Shown: piece by piece, positions 48,570-59,465 of the stretch | Layout: every line of letters starts with the position of its first letter | Position numbering within the stretch: the stretch's first letter is position 1 | From: Pyrrhosoma nymphula | Lineage: Eukaryota > Arthropoda > Insecta > Odonata > Coenagrionidae | Assembly: GCA_963573305.1 (NCBI GenBank) | Contig: OY754336.1 | Coordinates: forward strand, 13,366,699 to 13,430,698 | Direction: 5' to 3' | Length of the DNA stretch: 64,000 nucleotides | The notes under the pieces: generated by a model | What the model saw: the letters and a program-made list of their open reading frames with translations, nothing else | Database searches by the model: none | Told to the model about the DNA's origin: nothing | Program-made: the position numbers and the translations under genes

Positions 48570-49265
48570 AGTTTCTTTATCTCTTAAATGTGAATTAATG
48601 GTTATCGTGAAAGCTTATTTTGAAAACTTCTAGCAGGCATACCAAAGGGATAATACCATACCATAATGAGTTGTAGTTCGATGTTTGTGATTTCTCTGCC
48701 CGTAAGTCAAACGATCATCATGTGTGTCGCTGCTTGCGGTAATAATGTGACAGTACACCGAAAATACTGAGAGTCTGTGGACAACGGTAATCATGGTTTG
48801 AAGTTATTTCATAAAGAAAAAAATCCTAGCAAACGTAGATACGTGAAAGATGACCTTGATCCAACTTTGGCCTGCCTCTTTACTCTTAAAAAAGCGGCAT
48901 AAACGTGCCAACATTTTCCGACCCTCAGCAGGGATTTCATGTCGTAACGCATCTGCACCGCTGACTGGAGGTCTGGTCAAGGAGAATGAAAGAATCGGTT
49001 TCGGGTAAGTGTGATTCCGAGAGCGAAGATATTCCATCCCTTGGATCTGGGTTTAGATATTGACAGGTGTAGATTGACTCAGTTCAATCGCAGTCATGAC
49101 TTACTAGTTACTTAGAGAGCGCTCAAAGTGCCGCGTTTCGTCCTTCGGATGGGGTATTCTGTGGACTCCTAGTCATATTTCGGAATGGGATTACCGGTTG
49201 CTCTTCCTTCTTCCTCCATTCCCCTCGCAATACTTCTAATGCAAACCTATCAGCCTGAGTTCATG
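48570..49265. mobile_element. Right-copy-specific insertion, SINE-like in part
   Basis: About 695 bp absent from the left copy, where 27115 continues directly. Near 49138-49157 it has CGTCCTTCGGATGGGG, resembling the SINE hairpin motif seen elsewhere in the window. A frame near 48720 reads MCVAACGNNVTVHRKY before a stop. I could not identify the element or its target duplication. Confidence 0.5.
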
Positions 49266-49800
49266 TCTTAATTGACCACATTCTCATTTAACCATTAAAT
49301 CTATAGGATAATAAGGGAAAATTTCGGTTTATCATGCATTTTACTCAATTCTGACCAATCATACAACATTGAACTCCGTGCGTGTTACTGTGATAACAAT
49401 ACCAAGCCTGTTTTGGTTTCATAATCTTGAATATGTCCCCCTCTCTTTTGCGTGTGCACCAGAACTGCTTAATTTCTTCCTCGTGACCACTGTTTACGAA
49501 TCTTATTTTCTCTCCTCGGCCACTTTCCCGCCGCCTTACGTTAATAATTCCTCCCTATTATCATATATGAGGCTCCAGTTCCAGTTGAAAGTGGCATTTA
49601 GGCTGAACTATTTCATGTTATTACCTCCCAGTAATGACACTTGACTACTTTATACATATATTTATCGGCAGAATACATCTTTGAATTTAGATGTCAAAAC
49701 TCATGGGTAACATTTGGACACCTGTATACAAGACGAAATATTGCAAAGGATTATAAAGATCCATACAAAGGTGTGTTATGGAAAGAGAGTGATCTATATG
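49266..49800. other. Duplicated flank, no gene seen
   Basis: Close match to 27100-27640. The frame at 49369-49644 is interrupted in the other copy and is not a gene. Confidence 0.6.
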
Positions 49801-49809
49801 GCGGTGAAT

Positions 49810-50055
49810 TGCTCTCGGGCTTGCGACCGTGTCAGGCTCTCCATTTCTGCCGAAGTTTCGACGTAATACTTTTCCATCGTCGTCAGTGCTGGTTGATGCC
49901 GGGTAGTCAAGTTCCGGGTTTATATACCGTTGTCAACCTTATAAACCCGGCACTTGAATACCCGGCATCAACCAGCCCTGAGGACGATGAAAAAGTATTA
50001 CGTCGAAACGTCGGCAGAAATGGAGAGCCTAACCTGGTCGCAATCCCGACAGCCA
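49810..50055. mobile_element. Long palindromic element centred near 49932
   Basis: Arms of about 115 nt: GTTGATGCCGGGTAGTCAAG, CGACGTAATACTTTTCCATC and CTCTCCATTTCTGCCG on the left are all mirrored on the right. The loop is only about 10 nt. Absent from the left duplication copy. A frame runs through it (49641-50093) but simply reads the hairpin. Confidence 0.8.
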
Positions 50056-50490
50056 TTCATCGCTATTATTCGCCGGGAAAACATCAAATATAACGGTGTG
50101 TATTTTACTAGTCACCCTGCTTTGCTTTGAGGAGTGTCTTATGTCATCCCTTTTTGAAATAAGACAGTGATGGTGCATTTCGTAAGGTAATGTCAAGATT
50201 ATTCCACTCGAGGCAAGCGGTTACAGTAAATGATTTATTGGATATGACGGTTCGGTGGTGAGGTATTACAAGTTTTTGATACCCTCGTGTGTTTACACAT
50301 TACACTTTGCTGAGTTTTAGAAAATCGTCTGTAAGTACTTCGGCATTTTTGTGCTAAGGACTTGATAGAGTAGAAATAGCGTATGAAACAAACGTCGGGA
50401 ACTAGGTTTTAACCAGGAAAGATTATTTATGATACAAGTAGTGTGATCTGATATTTTCAGATAGAATGTGAACGTAATGCAGGCGTTGAA

Positions 50491-51360
50491 TCACCGTTGA
50501 AGTTTTAATGAAAGTTCCTGAGATATATCTTGATAGGCTACAACCAGGTAGTCAAAATGGGATAATATTATTGTGGTAATTAGTGTTTCATTAAGTGAGG
50601 CAGGAATACCGTCTCTCAGTCTGAGGAGAGGGAATAATGACCTATTAACTGCTTTACAAATCTTAGTTGGATGAGATGACCACGACAAACATTCATACAT
50701 AATTACTCCTAGGTTTTTAACTGTTTGACAGTAAGGTACTGGGTCATTAACTATACGCAATGGGGGTAATTGATTACTTTTTATTGCTTTCAGTATTCTC
50801 GGATATCCAATTATGATTGATTGTGACTTGCCGGGATTTATGCTTAAAAAATGAGTTTACTCCAACTGTTGAAGTGTTCTAGGTCATTGTTTATGAGTCT
50901 CAGGCTTTTGCATAAGTTATCAATGTCTGAGTGTAGATATATTTAGAGATCATCCGCGTACAGATGATGCTTGCAATTCTGAGCACTAATGGGCAGGAAT
51001 TAATGTAAAGAGAAAATAACAAAGGTCCTAGAATAGAGCCTTTATGGGCACCTCTTGTTGTTTCGACCCACGAAGAGCAAGTAATCCAGTGAATCGCTGA
51101 AGGAGAGAAACCCATGCAACTCATTTTTGCTTCTAGGACATCTCGGTGTCGAGTCGAAAGGTTTACTAAAATGCAGCTGAACAAGTTCTGATACCCCCTT
51201 GTCCATTGATCTCCTAATTTCATCAGTTATTTTTGCTAGGAAGAAGTGGTACTGTGTCCACGGCGGGAACCGGATTTAAACTGGTCAAGTATGTTATTGT
51301 ATTTTATAAAATCAGTTATTTGTTCACAGACGAGTTTTTCAGGAACCTTGGAGAGGATCG
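50491..51360 (-). pseudogene. Non-LTR retrotransposon (Jockey-like) reverse transcriptase relic
   Basis: On the minus strand, in order: ILSKVPEKLVCEQITDFIKY and FKSGSRRGHSTTS (51360-51240), MGFSPSAIHWI then AHKGSILGPLLFSLYIN (about 51135-51000; RT motif 4-5 region; the YADD after it is disrupted), and near 50760-50495 KNLGVIMYECLSWSSH, RDGIPASLNETLITTI and HFDYLVVAYQD. These are the usual blocks of a LINE RT domain and its thumb. Stops and frameshifts separate them. Absent from the left duplication copy, so it inserted after the duplication or was lost there. Confidence 0.85.
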
Positions 51361-51495
51361 GGTATGAAATGCTCAGATGATGACTCGGAAATTCTTGCAG
51401 ATATAAAATCCTTAGATGATAACTCGGAAATTCTGGCAGATCTGAAAGATGTGTGGACGCAAGTATAACGAAATGCAACGTGAAAATTTCCAACT

Positions 51496-51715
51496 TTAAG
51501 CCTGCCCCGGTGGCGGCGGGGTAAAGTCCTCACCTGACAATCCGAGGGTTGCGGGTTCGAGTTCCGCCTTGGTCAGTTTTTCGCATTCCCAGGGCATGGG
51601 TGTTTCTGTGAAGTTCTTGTGGTTTGGCCCCTGAGTAGCCTGATGACAGACCAATGGGCTATCGGGATCGCAGGGGCATACGGACCACCAGAAACGTCCG
51701 AGAGCAAAAAAATAA
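51496..51715 (+). mobile_element. tRNA-derived SINE, Gly-type family (right copy)
   Basis: A box GGTGGCGGCGGGGTAAAG and B box GGTTCGAGTTC (51554-51564), with the same body as 27990-28195. Better preserved at the head than the left copy. Confidence 0.8.
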
Positions 51716-52139
51716 AATTAAGGATCGTCAGCACTCATGCTTAGATTTAGTTTGCGGCAGCTCACCATTCCGCCCTCATACCGACCAACCGCTTTATTTG
51801 TTCTTAATTTACGCAATTGTATGAAATTCACAGTGAAAAAATCAAATGGTTTGTGACCTTCAGCGGGTGAGTGAATTGTGTGACCATCAGCGAGTGACTC
51901 CGTTAAAGTTATATTGCGGTCAGTTCTGCAGTTCTTTAAATTTGTCCATAATTCACGGATTTCTACACATGAACATTCATGCATATCAATATTCGTTTTT
52001 ATATATCTATTAAGATTGTTATGAATTAAAAAAGTGAAAATGATGGTTCGTGGGCCGCCGTCAAACTCGAGCAGCAAATAATTGCCCAAGTGGAAGAATT
52101 TTTCTGCATGGGAAGTAGGATGGGAAGTAATGATGGAAG

Positions 52140-52612
52140 AAGCTAGAATGGAATATTGAGCAGAATATTCCAGGCAAAGAAGGCATTATACCATAAGAAG
52201 AGTCTTCTTACAGCCAGCAGCATAAGCTTTGAAGAAGGAAGCGCTCCTTTGAAATAAATACTATTGTTTTGCACAGTGGAAATGTAGTGTTTTCCAAGAA
52301 TGAAAGTCAAATGGACGGAGAGGAGCACCAGTGAATAAATCTCACGAAGAGTTGGAGAAAAGCGCAATGAAAATTCTGAGCATAAGAAGAGACAAACTTA
52401 TTGGACACATATTGTGGCACAATATCCTCTTCAAAGAAATAATGGATGGAGAAATCAAAAGGAAGAATTATCGAACGAGACCAAGATTGGAATTCATGAG
52501 TCAAATTATGAAGGACGTCTTAGTGAAAGTCATGCGTACATGAAGCGGTTGCCTGAGAGGAGTGTGGTGAGGTTCAGCATAAGTCTTCGGATGGATGACT
52601 ACTGATGATTAT
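52140..52612 (+). pseudogene. LINE carboxy-terminal fragment
   Basis: Plus strand, mixed frames: KKALYHKKSLL near 52180, then 52331-52543 with KILSIRRDKLIGHILWHN, IMDGEIKRK and RPRLEFMSQIMKDV, ending RFSISLRMDDY. This matches the C-terminal region common to several LINE clades (LIGHxLRHD, GRPR motifs). It is a different LINE from that at 50491-51360 and lies on the opposite strand. Confidence 0.75.
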
Positions 52613-52769
52613 GATGTTTCTTGTGTATAATTCTTCTTATAATATAATCTTAAGTGTATAATTCCAAAGTGTTCCGAAAAAGATTAAATGATTTTTGATT
52701 GTTCTTATGGAAGAAACGCCAACTTCAGTAACTATGTGGAACCTATCCAAGTTTTTCTTTTAACGGAGG

Positions 52770-54420
52770 AAAAAATGTATTTTGATGTCAGTGTCTTTTC
52801 TCAGGTATTCTCTTAAGCGTAAAGAACTTGTTGAAGTGAAACTTAAATGATAAACCTTACTTATAAGATGAATGGAAGGCATGTCTTGAGGAATGAATCG
52901 GTCAATAGAGATGAATCGGCTACGATGTAAACTGTGCTTCATTGTAATAGTTTCTGTTAAGGATATGGACGATGATCTAAAAGGCAAAGATATAATGGAG
53001 TAGATAGTTTGAGAGTAATGTGTATGCTGTAGAAACCATTGGTGATTGCCGTGGAAGAGACTAAATAAACTAGGAGTATTACCAGCATTAATAATCGTGT
53101 AAATTGGAACGATTAATGTATTTTGATAATAATGATCGATGCATTGTGTAGAAGCAAGGTGTGGGAGAAATTAAAAAAGAGCCTCTTCTACCTCCTATTA
53201 CCATACGGCCTCTAATCAGTTGTTATTTTTACTTTGCCCTTCTCAAATTGCATGTTAGCCCGAGGAATATGTTTATCAATAGCAACAATTAGTTACGAAC
53301 AAATGCCGCGTATTTTTTAAGGTTATCCATATTTTCTTAGATCTTTCTACATTGATCACTGCAGTATTATATGGCAACAAAAGTTACCTGAACCTTACCG
53401 AAAGCTACATTAGCTTATTGATATTCAAACTCTGTGTTCTCCTTCGTCAACTCCCATACTTTCTCTCTATCTTCCAAGTTTTGTTATTCTCTCAGTGAAC
53501 GTTCCTTACTTTATGCCCAATTACTTATCTGTCGTTTACAATGAGAAATTCTTAAGTTTGCGTTTGATTTTCGGGAAGAGCAAAAGCATAGCATACTAAT
53601 GATATTTCTTTTTTTTTCAGGTAAGGCGAGAATTATCTAAATTTTTCAAGTGCGCTTAACCTGAAAGGTGAGTCTAGAACCAGTTAATTTTGAACCAGTG
53701 TAGTCTTATTCAGTCAACGCTTTCTCTCACGTGGAATTTAGTTCTGGAAGATCCATCATTTGAATTTATATTTTATCATGGTGTTTCAATTAACATCTTC
53801 TATATTTTAATCTGCATGCAATAATTTAACGAATAAGTCTTGCTTGAACGCATCCAAGATGGTGTTCTTCATCAATTCCCTCTTTGGCTATATCAATCCT
53901 CAGAACTGTTGAATGTTATTAGCCGTAAATTTAAAAAGCTATTGCAATGCCCAGGATTATTTTTTTACATTTTGTTATTTCATGAAAGTAATATGGGGAT
54001 GCAATAAATCGATGTCGATAAGATTCTGCTAACTTAATCTGGAGTAAAGCTTCTAATCTACAGCACTTTAAAAAGTAAAACCCTCTTAGACATTAAGCTA
54101 TTTTGCACTTTTAAATGTTTTTAAAGATTTGCTGTGCGGAAGTAGCTCATTTGGACCTATCATTAATATAAAAGATTGTAATGACCTTTTGCGTCACATG
54201 TCATGCATGACGCCATGAATTAGAATTGAAGAATGAGTACTAATACTCTTTCCTCTTCCATAACGAGGAATATAACTTAGGCATGAATAAAGATATTCTC
54301 GCCTGTCGTAAGGCTTTTTGCGGAAGGCTTGAATATCTTCATTCGTGGCATAGAACGGCAAAAGTGCTGGTACAGGATTCAAACGAATGGGCTATGGCTT
54401 CCTCGAAGTTCCTTGTTCCC
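52770..54420. other. Duplicated flank, no gene seen
   Basis: Collinear with 28865-30630; no conserved frame. Confidence 0.6.
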
Positions 54421-54495
54421 TTGCGTGGTCCGTGGTTCGATTCCTGGTCCAGGCGGAAATTTTCCTATAGCTTTTTCTCCGTCATAAATTAGGCA
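54420..54495 (+). mobile_element. tRNA-derived SINE fragment (right copy)
   Basis: B box GGTTCGATTCC (54434-54444) and CTGGTCCAGGC. Half of the element seen at 30632-30745; the A-box half is deleted here. Confidence 0.5.
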
Positions 54496-55265
54496 ATTAT
54501 GTTTGCGCAGTATTATTCATGTTTTACTGGGATCGTTGGATGATGAAGGGTGAGCTTTTACCGTAGGGTCTCTTGATGACTTTATGAGTGATTTTGTTAT
54601 GAATGTAAACATACATGTTGTTTTTGTAGTGCACATGTTCACTACTCGATTCAATGCCAAGCATGTTACTTTTTCCGGAAATGACTATCATCACTGGATG
54701 GGGATTTCGGTGTTGCCAAATATATTGCCAATTGAAGAAGAGTTAAAAATTTAAGAACAGCTCCTCTTATTATAAATTGCCACGTAAATGCCCAGTTTCT
54801 TTCATATTGAATTGTCTATTGTAGAATGTTGGGTTCAGTACTCGAGAGAAGTAGTACATTGTTATTTGTTCGGGGTAATAATTGTTTTACAGTGCTATGC
54901 ACACTCTGTGATTTGGTCCACGGTGCTTAAGTCGTTTGCATTCTAGAAATATTTCATTTGCTTGTAATTTTACCTTTATCAATGAACTCCGATACAATCC
55001 CATATTTTACATGCATTGCTTTTTATGAAATTTTGTAAAAGATTTTTTCAGCTATAATACTGCAATAACGTCATATCACCATAAGATTTGGAAACCTGGG
55101 TGAACTCATGAAAAAACTGAATTTCTTTAACAAGAAGAGCTGTAACCCTCTGATAGAGGTATATTTATATTCTTTCAATCAAGAAGAAATGCAATATCCT
55201 TGGAAAAACCCAGGTTGTGTAAATGGAGTTTGAATTCAATAATTAACCCAAGTTAAAGTTGAGAT
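54496..55265. other. 3' flank of gene F, no gene seen
   Basis: Collinear with left copy but without the foldback insertion; holds the empty site near 54658. Confidence 0.6.
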
Positions 55266-55271
55266 GTATGA

Positions 55272-55277
55272 TTTATT
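55272..55277 (-). terminator. Poly(A) signal of gene F
   Basis: AATAAA on the minus strand, about 85 nt past the stop; same context as in gene D. Confidence 0.75.
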
Positions 55278-55360
55278 CACATAAATAAATTGACATAATA
55301 ATTTAGGTGGTCATGGCTAGGATTGACTGGGTCATGGGTCTAGGGTCAAGGGAAGTGAAT

Positions 55361-56807
55361 TTAGTAGATGATCTTCTGGTGAATAGGAGCAGCGGCGTAG
55401 GTAAGGGGAGCATGGTGGAGGCCATAAGTGGAGGTGGAGTAGGCCAGCTTGGCCACGGGACGCACGGCAGCCGCGTGGTAGGCAAGGGGAGAGGCGTGGT
55501 AGGCGAGGGGAGAGGCGTGGTAGGCAACGGGAGAGGAGTGGTAGAAGGCGGGGGCGGCGTAAGCCTTGACTACGGGCTTGGCGGGCTCCGGAGCGGGGGC
55601 CACTTCCTTGGCGGGCTCTGGGGCCTTAGCCTTAGGGGCCGGGATGACGACGCTGGAGGGCTCCATGTTGACGACGGCGTTGAATCCGTTGACATCGTCA
55701 GCGGTGTACTCGACGGTGCGCTTCACGCCATCAGGGTCCACGACGGAGTAGCTGCCCTTGACGACTCCGTTCTCCAGGCTCTGGGTCTGTGTCTTGGTGT
55801 CACCGGTCTCGGCGTCGCTGACATCATAGGAGAAGTTGTAAGATGGGTTAGGGTCGACCTCTTCGTCCTCAGCGGCGGGTGCGGGTGCTGGTGCGGGAGT
55901 GGTGGTGGTGGCTGGTGCTTCGGCGACCTTAGCCACGGCCAGGGGAGCGTGGTAGGCCAGGGGTGCGTGGTAGGCGAGGGGTGCGTGGTAGGCAAGGGGG
56001 GCCTGATAGTACGAAGGTGCGACTACCCTGGTGACAGCTGGTGCAATGACATGGCTGTTGGTGGCACTGTAGACTCCGGCTGGGATGACTCCAGCGTTGG
56101 CGACGGCCACGAGGGCGGCGAGGACGAAGAACTGGAGATTGACAGAAATATTCCATATAATCTATTATGGTTGTATTCCTTTTTGTACACCATGACTGAG
56201 CCAGTCTATGCATGTTCGATGGTTGGTCTGTAAATCTAGTGTTTATAGCCTTTTTTTATGGGTGACTGACTTTGGAACTGCTGATTACCAGTTTTATGAG
56301 TTCTCACTTTTGCCAGTAATACGATGCTATACGATACCTCTTTTATTTAGGTTTTACTTAGAATCTACGAATGTGGTTTTTAGACCTTTTAACTAACTGT
56401 ATGTTATTTCATTAAAGTTACATAACACAATTTGATAATTAGAATGGATCGAATGCTTATTATTCTTTGTATAGATGTGTATCAATTCACTACCCATTTT
56501 CCAACGATTCTTCTATGCTATATTCGAATATTTTTTCTATTCTTAACCGTAATGCTATTGTAAGAATGATTATATTTTATGAATTTCTAATTCTGTGAAT
56601 GATTTCACTAACTAAAAATAGCTTTAGTAATTGTTCGTTGGAGGAAGTTAGTGTGTTTGCGTAGGCAGTAAGTAACTCCGTGCTCTCTGAAGGGACTAGA
56701 AACGCCTTTGATTTTATCTAGATTGAAAAGTCTAGTAAGATATTCTATGAAGATTTTTTTGGCAACTATGAACTTAATCTACTCCGAAGACGTACCTTGG
56801 CTGCCAT
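55361..56807 (-). CDS. RR-2 cuticular protein F, two exons, 260 aa
   Basis: Exon 1 at 56796-56807 (MAAK), donor GTACGT, intron 664 nt, acceptor CAATCTCCAG, exon 2 at 56131-55361. Signal peptide residues 1-18; RR-2 about residues 92-161, identical in sequence to that of D. TAA stop after HQKIIY. Position, promoter, intron and the PKAKAPEPAKE segment pair it with D. Yet its amino part (VIPAGVYSAT, RVVAPSYYQAPLAYHA) is E-like, and its tail (FYHSSPVAYHASPLAYHAS, AAVRPVAKLAYSTS) is B/C-like, the reverse of D. The long frame on the opposite strand (55307-56233) is a composition artefact. Confidence 0.95.
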
Positions 56808-57125
56808 GATGTTGTTTGTGTTCTTGTCGTGAGACGGCTATGTCTCTTCGTGATCGTCTGCCAGCTTATATATGTGCTCCTCTCGATTTTTTTCGAACTC
56901 CCCCGAATTCCCATTCCATTGACTCCCTCACTCCAGGGTGTCCCTGATATATTTTTCGATGCCCTGGTGGATGATATGTTTTAATGGGTTTAGTGTCCTC
57001 CCGAATTTAGATTCGCCCTGCCCAACTTTGACCTTGGTCGCGCCCACCGTATCACATACTCCCATTTTTAACCTTTTGCTGCCAAAAAAGCAGACCATGA
57101 ATCGAGTTCTAACAGGTCAGTCTTG
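56808..57125 (-). promoter_or_regulatory. Promoter of gene F
   Basis: TATATAAG on the minus strand at 56865-56872, about 60 nt before the ATG; block nearly identical to the D promoter. Confidence 0.78.
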
Positions 57126-57184
57126 TTAGAGGCTCGCGGAGAAAACTTGAAGCTCTCCGTTATTTTTTTTTTTAATTGAGGACG

Positions 57185-57545
57185 TCGCGTCGTTTCCTGG
57201 TGGGTGGAGCGCGTGGCAACTGATCGGATGGTCACTGGTTCAACTGCGGTTGACGCTTCAAAACAATAGAAGATCGGGACTGTATGGTGAATAGAGTGCT
57301 GGCTTTCCATCCTGAGGGCAGTTTTGTTGAAGGTGGGAGCGGCGAAGTGGAGAGCAGTTGAGGAAAATATTTTGTATCCCGGCAGTGGTTGATTTGTTGC
57401 GGCGGAATCTCTATCCCTGCTTGAGTGCAATGTTGAGAGCATTTCAAGAGGAGTACTCCGTCCGTAACCGGATGGGATGTTGAGCTGTGGCGCCTATGAT
57501 GCCATTCGTTATAAAGTCGTTGATTTCTTCTTTCTCCGCAGCTCA
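57185..57545 (+). mobile_element. tRNA-derived SINE upstream of gene F
   Basis: Counterpart of 33965-34290: GTGGGTGGAGCG, B box GGTTCAACTGC (57238-57248) and the hairpin motif CCGTCCGTAACCGGATGGG near 57456-57475. The middle has diverged from the left copy by small indels. Confidence 0.7.
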
Positions 57546-57549
57546 TATT

Positions 57550-59465
57550 AAAATTATTATTGGTGATATGATAAGTATAACTTATTGCGGGTAAAATAGA
57601 TGCTGTACTGTAATTATAGCTTATGGTCATTCTTCTGCAATTTTTTAGCTAATATTTTTATGTGCGTGTCGTCAGCCTTAGACTATTTTTTTGTACTCGG
57701 CCAGTACTTAATCCATCATAGATTTAATAAAAACAATTAGTTTTATAATCCGACCAGGAACACTAGTAGCATAACTAGCGGGAAATATAATCGCAGGGCA
57801 CTTATTGATAACATTATTAATGGGTAATGCAGGCCCATCAATTGGGATGCTTTAGTGTAACCAAAATAATTCTATGTGACAAAAATATTGTCTTTACTAA
57901 ACCAAATTTTTTTATTCAAATATTAAGATAATAAAAATTTAATTTGCTCATATCAGAGGGTATTTACCTTAAAAATTTTGAAATTAGAGCTGCGTGAAAC
58001 ATGCTCTTCTCGGATTATTTAAATGGTATAGCTTTCTCAATACTTAATACTGTAACAAATAGTTACCTCCTTCATGAACTATACTTTTATTCAACATCAT
58101 TATAAGAATTGGAGGAATTGCGAGTTAAACAGTTTATCCTTCTCCATCGGTTGTAATTGCACTTGCAGGAGGATATTTACATCGTCTATTTCTTTCATTG
58201 CACCAAGAGTAGGCTAATCCCGACGCTGATTTTTTTTTACCTTGACTCCCCTCCCTTACTATCCTTACCACCTTTATTAAATTGCGTAAATGACCGCATT
58301 TGTTGGTCTCCTCTCTTGTTACTTAGCCTAATAACAACCTTCTTAAAGAAAAGCAACATTTAGTATTCAGCCTGCCCGATATCCAGTACACGAGGAGCGT
58401 GCAGGAAACTGTTGGTGGTTGAAAGACACTATTAATATCATGAATAGGTAATACAGGACCATCAATTTCATATTCTGTCTTGTCAATTTAATTAATCACA
58501 CAGTTACTTCTATTGGTATGGGATGCTTTAGTGAAACGTGAATGATTCTTTTTAGGAGTTAAATGACAGAAGTATTGTCTGATATATGTAATTTCATTTA
58601 ATACGAACGTTTAACTGTTTTAGGTTTAGTCCGAGTTAATCTCTACCCACACCTGCAAATTTCGCAAGAATAATGTCTTTTCAGCAGAGCCTTCTTTCCG
58701 CTCGAATAGACTTGTTCAATCATTTATCTCTTTCATTTATTTCACACCATCCTGAAAACAGTCTCAAGGTCCCTTTGCTTTTGTCATTTTAACAGGCAAT
58801 AACGAGCAAACAAACAACATGCCCTGGAAGGTGAAAATCATACCTAGGTTGGATGAATACCCGCAATTCTTAGGTTGACAAGCATGGGGCTGGTTTACTG
58901 TTATTCAGTGTGGGTATATACCCCTAGAATGTAACTTTGCTTGGTCCGGAGGGATAAACGTGTGATAAGACAGCCTTATATGCCTCTGAAGCTGTGTAAT
59001 CCGTTTCCGCCAGGAGACCTTACTACATATAGTCGATGGTGATGTTATAATTATAGCCCGTTGTTAGAAAACTTGAAGAACTTGGCCGCGGTGTTAAAGT
59101 CTGAAAGACCAAATTTTGGACCGTTCGTGTAAGTTTTGTGCCCAAAAGTTCACCCTTTTTCTGTTTTTAGAATTCCCTACGTTCTATGAAATAAAAGCGG
59201 AAAAATAGATGGATGTGAGTCAATTATATAAATTGAATATAGTATCGCTTTCTTTCTTAAGTTCAAGTATATTGTTTTATCAACCATTTTTAAATTGATT
59301 GTTATGTAGTCATGCAGCTTTTTTGCGTTTAACTGTATTTACTCTTGAACTTGTGTCATGAAGTTTAGTCAAATTTCATGCAGTTTAGTCAATCAACGGA
59401 GTTCATCCCATATTTTATTTACTTTTCAGCTATGTAAAATGTATAAGTAAACGATTGAGTATAAA
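57550..59465. other. Duplicated flank, no gene seen
   Basis: From about 57900 collinear with 34335-35855. About 57550-57900 is extra; part of it (57818-57900, with GGGATGCTTTAGTG and ACAAAAATATTGTC) looks like a diverged local duplicate of 58441-58580. Confidence 0.55.

Larger units (their letters stand above)
43441..59465. repeat. Segmental duplication, right copy (16.0 kb; pairs with 23769-35855)
   Basis: Same order of landmarks as the left copy. Extra length comes from an intact E gene, a foldback element (47320-47979), an insert at about 48570-49265, and a palindrome plus LINE relic (about 49800-51360), with a second LINE fragment near 52.1-52.6 kb. Confidence 0.9.

Noticed and set aside
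48720..48770. Possible THAP-like zinc finger start (MCVAACGNN)
   Set aside because: A stop follows within 20 codons and no further THAP residues are visible; too little to call.
49641..50093. 150-codon frame through the palindrome
   Set aside because: Product is just a reading of the inverted repeat, with no family signature.
55307..56233. Long plus-strand open frame (308 codons) opposite gene F, and similar ones opposite A, B, C, D and E
   Set aside because: Gly/Val/Arg-rich products mirror the GC-rich cuticle codons in the antisense frame; no start context, domain or promoter, and the real product on the other strand is clear.
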